DNA of 64,000 bases from Pseudogemmobacter sp044142105. Its GTDB lineage: Bacteria > Pseudomonadota > Alphaproteobacteria > Rhodobacterales > Rhodobacteraceae. A program made the position numbers and the translations under genes. The notes beneath the pieces were generated by a model. That model did no database searches, was not told where the DNA came from, and saw nothing but the letters and a program-made list of their open reading frames with translations. The stretch lies in the NCBI RefSeq assembly GCF_044142105.1, contig NZ_JBGTYM010000008.1, forward strand, positions 124,001-188,000, given 5' to 3'. Positions 61,764-64,000 of this stretch are shown here, one piece after another. The stretch's first letter is position 1. Each line of letters begins with the position of its first letter.

Positions 61764-62432
61764 TTGGATGTCATTCTGTTTGGTGTCGGCCAGATCGCTG
61801 AGGTCATGGCGCATTACATTGAGGACGATCCGGGTCTCAATCTGGTCGGCTTTGTCGTAGACCGACAGTATCTGCCAGCATCATGCGATTTCAAGGGGCT
61901 ACCCGTCGCGGCCTGGGATGATGTGCGCCGAACGTTCTCGCCCGATCACGTGCGCCTGCTGGGTCCGGTCAGCTATCGCGGCAACAACAAGTTCCGTCGT
62001 GATCGACATATCGAGGCGAAGGAGATGGGCTATCGTTTCGCCAGCTACATCCACCCGTCATCGCATGTCAGCGGCGCCTTGGTGGGCGAAAACTCCGTCA
62101 TCCTAGAGGACTGCACGGTCCAGCCCTATGCCCGGCTGGGGGTTGGCACAATCCTGTGGAGCAAGGTCCACATCGGCCACCACGCGACGGTCGGCGATTT
62201 CTGCTTTTTCGCGTCGTTCTGCGGGATCGCCGGCAATGCCCGCGTGGGCGACTGCACCTTCTTTGGCGGGCAGACCGGCCTGGCCGACAATCTGAGCGTC
62301 GGGTCAGGCTGCATCGTGGGGGCTGGAACTGTGTTGACCGAAAACGTCCCCGACGGGGCGCTGGCTGTCGCCCGCGGCGTGAGGATCGTCCAAAATGGCG
62401 CGCGACGATTCGCTCGCACCCTTCTGGGCTGA
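61764..62432 (+). CDS. NeuD/PglD-like acetyltransferase (left-handed beta helix)
   Basis: About 222 aa with an N-terminal nucleotide-fold segment (DVILFGVGQIAEVMAHYIED) and a C-terminal hexapeptide-repeat helix (SSHVSGALVGENSVILEDCTV, then IGHHATVGDFCFFASFC and FFGGQTGLADNLSVG). The His in GHHATVGD is the likely catalytic base. It probably O- or N-acetylates a sugar or amino-sugar. I chose the TTG at 61764, with AAGGGG 8 bases upstream; a GTG at 61755 is the alternative. Confidence 0.87.
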   Translation: MDVILFGVGQIAEVMAHYIEDDPGLNLVGFVVDRQYLPASCDFKGLPVAAWDDVRRTFSPDHVRLLGPVSYRGNNKFRRDRHIEAKEMGYRFASYIHPSSHVSGALVGENSVILEDCTVQPYARLGVGTILWSKVHIGHHATVGDFCFFASFCGIAGNARVGDCTFFGGQTGLADNLSVGSGCIVGAGTVLTENVPDGALAVARGVRIVQNGARRFARTLLG

Positions 62433-62448
62433 CGGTCAGGCCTGAAAC

Positions 62449-63186
62449 ATGAAAACCATCGCCGTCATGCAGCCCTACTTCTTTCCCTATGGCGGCTACT
62501 ACCGGCTGATGGCTGCGGCGGATGTCTTTGTCATTCTGGATTGCGTGCAGTTTCCGCGCCGCGGCCGCGTCCATCGATCTGCCCTGCCCGGCGACGGGCG
62601 GTGGATCACCTTGCCGTTGGATCCCGCGCCGCGCAACAGCCGCATCAGCGACATGCGCCTTGCGCCGGACGCGGCGGAACGGCTTCGCCTTCAGCTTCGC
62701 AAACTGCCGGTCCAAATGCGCCGCGACACACTGTTACGTCGGCGGGTGGCCGATCTGCTGGACAACCCAAGTGGCGCTCTGGTGCCATTTCTTGCGCAAT
62801 CGTTGACCATAGTGGCAAACGCCCTGGATCTACCGTGCCAGTTCGTGCGCAGCAGTGACCTGAACCTGCTCCAGTCGCTTGGCGCACAAGAACGGATCAT
62901 TGAGATCGTGCGCAGGCATGGCGGCACCCACTACATCAATTCTCCCGGCGGCCGGGCGCTATACGACGTGGCCGCCTTTCAGCGGGCCGGCATTGAATTG
63001 AATTTCCTTCCCGATTACGAAGGGGCCCATGCAAGCTTTCTGTCTGCAGTTTTTGAGGCCGAGGCTGCAAGGCTGCGGGATGACGTAGTTGCGGGATGCA
63101 ACCTGCCGACGATGGCAGCAGAGGATGTGTCCAAATGGAGAGTAGGTGTTGAAAAGGCTTGCCCCGAACGGCGCGGCGGCCCCTGA
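62449..63186 (+). CDS. WbqC family protein
   Basis: A 245-aa WbqC-like protein with the family opening IAVMQPYFFPYGGYYRLMAAADVFVILDCVQFPRRG and later GGTHYINSPGGRALYD. WbqC proteins occur in O-antigen and other surface glycan clusters. Their reaction is not well known. It follows the acetyltransferase gene by 16 bases and overlaps the methyltransferase gene by 41 bases. Confidence 0.9.
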   Translation: MKTIAVMQPYFFPYGGYYRLMAAADVFVILDCVQFPRRGRVHRSALPGDGRWITLPLDPAPRNSRISDMRLAPDAAERLRLQLRKLPVQMRRDTLLRRRVADLLDNPSGALVPFLAQSLTIVANALDLPCQFVRSSDLNLLQSLGAQERIIEIVRRHGGTHYINSPGGRALYDVAAFQRAGIELNFLPDYEGAHASFLSAVFEAEAARLRDDVVAGCNLPTMAAEDVSKWRVGVEKACPERRGGP

Positions 63187-64000
63187 CCTTGCCGCATTTC
63201 CCGCATTCGTCGATCCGGTCAGCCACGCCCCGCTGCACCCGAGCGCGGACGGGGCCCTGCTGACGGAACCGTCCAGCGGCGCCCAGTATCCCCTGCACAA
63301 AACGGTCGCCGATCTGCGGCGTCCGCAGCCCGCGACAGAAACGTCACAGATCCCCACGTTTGACCGCCCCCTGGCCGAGGTTGCCCAGGCATATCTGGAC
63401 TGGACTTTTCGTGCCTTTGGCGGGGATGAGACCGTGATGCGGTCCTACATCATCGACAAGCTGGACCTGCGGGCGGATGCGGTGGTGCTCGACAATTGCT
63501 GTGGCGGCGGCGCGACGACACGCCTGTTGCAGGATCGCCTGCCTCAGGGCGTGCTGTGCAATGGCGATGTGTCGCTTGAGTTGCTGCAACATGCAGTGGA
63601 TCGCGCGGCTGCCCACGCGGCTGGCACGACGTGCCGAACAGTGTGGTTCGCCGCGAACGCGCTGAATCTGCCATTCGCTGACAACAGCTTTGACGCCGTA
63701 TTGTCCATCGGTGGGTTCAACCAGTTTGGCGATGCTCCTCGGGCGATTGCCGAAATGACCCGTGTCACCCGTCGTGGGGGACGTATCGTCATCGTGGATG
63801 AGGGGTTCGCGCCATGGCTGCGGCACACCCTGACCGGCCAAATGGTCCTGAACGACAATCCCCTGATGGCCCATGAACCGCCAATTGCCCATCTGCCCGA
63901 TGTTGCACAAGAGGTCCGCGTCGAATGGCTGCTGGGCCAGGCCTACTATTGTCTGGATTTCCGGGTGGGCGAGGCGCCTCCCGCAATTGACATCGACTTG
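63146..64000 (+). CDS. SAM-dependent methyltransferase with Trm112-like N-terminus, partial
   Basis: The gene runs off the right edge after 285 codons. Residues about 18-55 (FVDPVSHAPLHPSADGALLTEP, SGAQYPLHKTVADLR) look like a Trm112-type start. The SAM site is VVLDNCCGGGATTRLL, followed by NGDVSLELLQHA and NALNLPFADNSFDAVLSIGGFNQF, as in class I methyltransferases. I chose the GTG at 63146 with GGAG 5 bases upstream; the start lies inside the WbqC gene. The substrate is probably a sugar or lipid-linked group. Confidence 0.85.
   Translation, partial: MLKRLAPNGAAAPDLAAFPAFVDPVSHAPLHPSADGALLTEPSSGAQYPLHKTVADLRRPQPATETSQIPTFDRPLAEVAQAYLDWTFRAFGGDETVMRSYIIDKLDLRADAVVLDNCCGGGATTRLLQDRLPQGVLCNGDVSLELLQHAVDRAAAHAAGTTCRTVWFAANALNLPFADNSFDAVLSIGGFNQFGDAPRAIAEMTRVTRRGGRIVIVDEGFAPWLRHTLTGQMVLNDNPLMAHEPPIAHLPDVAQEVRVEWLLGQAYYCLDFRVGEAPPAIDIDL

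Overview
The window is high-GC bacterial DNA whose genes look like Rhodobacterales (Paracoccaceae/Rhodobacteraceae). The main reasons are an RpoE-ChrR pair with TGATCC-N18-TAAG promoters as known in Rhodobacter sphaeroides, the rplU-rpmA-GNAT-GNAT-obgE-proB-proA block, and many tightly overlapping transport operons. No replication, plasmid or phage backbone genes are visible, so a chromosomal location is likely.

Layout. 1-6.5 kb: start of an argE-like deacetylase, divergent from a complete oligopeptide ABC importer (two ATPases, binding protein, two permeases). 6.5-14.6 kb: minus-strand housekeeping block (DUF3422, proA, proB, obgE, two GNATs, rpmA, rplU, DUF2059). 14.95-21.3 kb: tRNA-Ser(CGA), then a photo-oxidative stress island: a decayed photolyase, a Cfa-like methyltransferase, DUF1365 and an FAD oxidoreductase diverge from rpoE-chrR-SDR, followed by DUF2177. 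Two RpoE-type promoters can be read. 21.4-29.9 kb: Kdp potassium system (27-aa small protein, kdpF, A, B, C, D, E) behind a KdpE-like box and an 11-bp triple repeat. 29.9-30.7 kb: an IS5-family element with a frameshift site.

30.7-42.6 kb: a bacterial microcompartment (BMC) operon of 13 genes on the minus strand, divergent from a DeoR-type regulator. It encodes a class III aminotransferase-like enzyme, an acylating-type aldehyde dehydrogenase with a C-terminal encapsulation-like tail, two tandem-domain shell proteins, one BMC-H, one BMC-P vertex protein, a small protein with an N-terminal helix, a PotFGHI/PotABCD-type ABC importer, an SDR and an APH-fold kinase. The gene set resembles the RMM (aminoacetone / 1-amino-2-propanol) class known from actinobacteria, here with its own ABC importer. 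I infer that an imported amino alcohol or amino ketone is phosphorylated, cleaved to an aldehyde and oxidised to an acyl-CoA inside or at the shell.

42.6-52.9 kb: a broken FAD oxidoreductase, then a peptide / N-acyl amino acid scavenging group (COG3375 GNAT, N-acylamino acid racemase-like enolase, RpiR regulator, peptide ABC importer, M81 MlrC-type peptidase). 53.3-59.9 kb: an NMT1/SsuA-type ABC importer with a GntR regulator, divergent from FAH hydrolase, RraA-like aldolase, 3-hydroxyisobutyrate dehydrogenase-like and TauE/SafE genes, probably an organic-acid or aromatic-acid route. 60.0-60.6 kb: remnants of an integrase and an IS6 transposase. 60.6-64.0 kb: start of a surface-glycan or modified-lipid type cluster (DegT aminotransferase, NeuD-like acetyltransferase, WbqC, methyltransferase running off the window).

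All functions are assigned from sequence reading and family knowledge; no database search was run.
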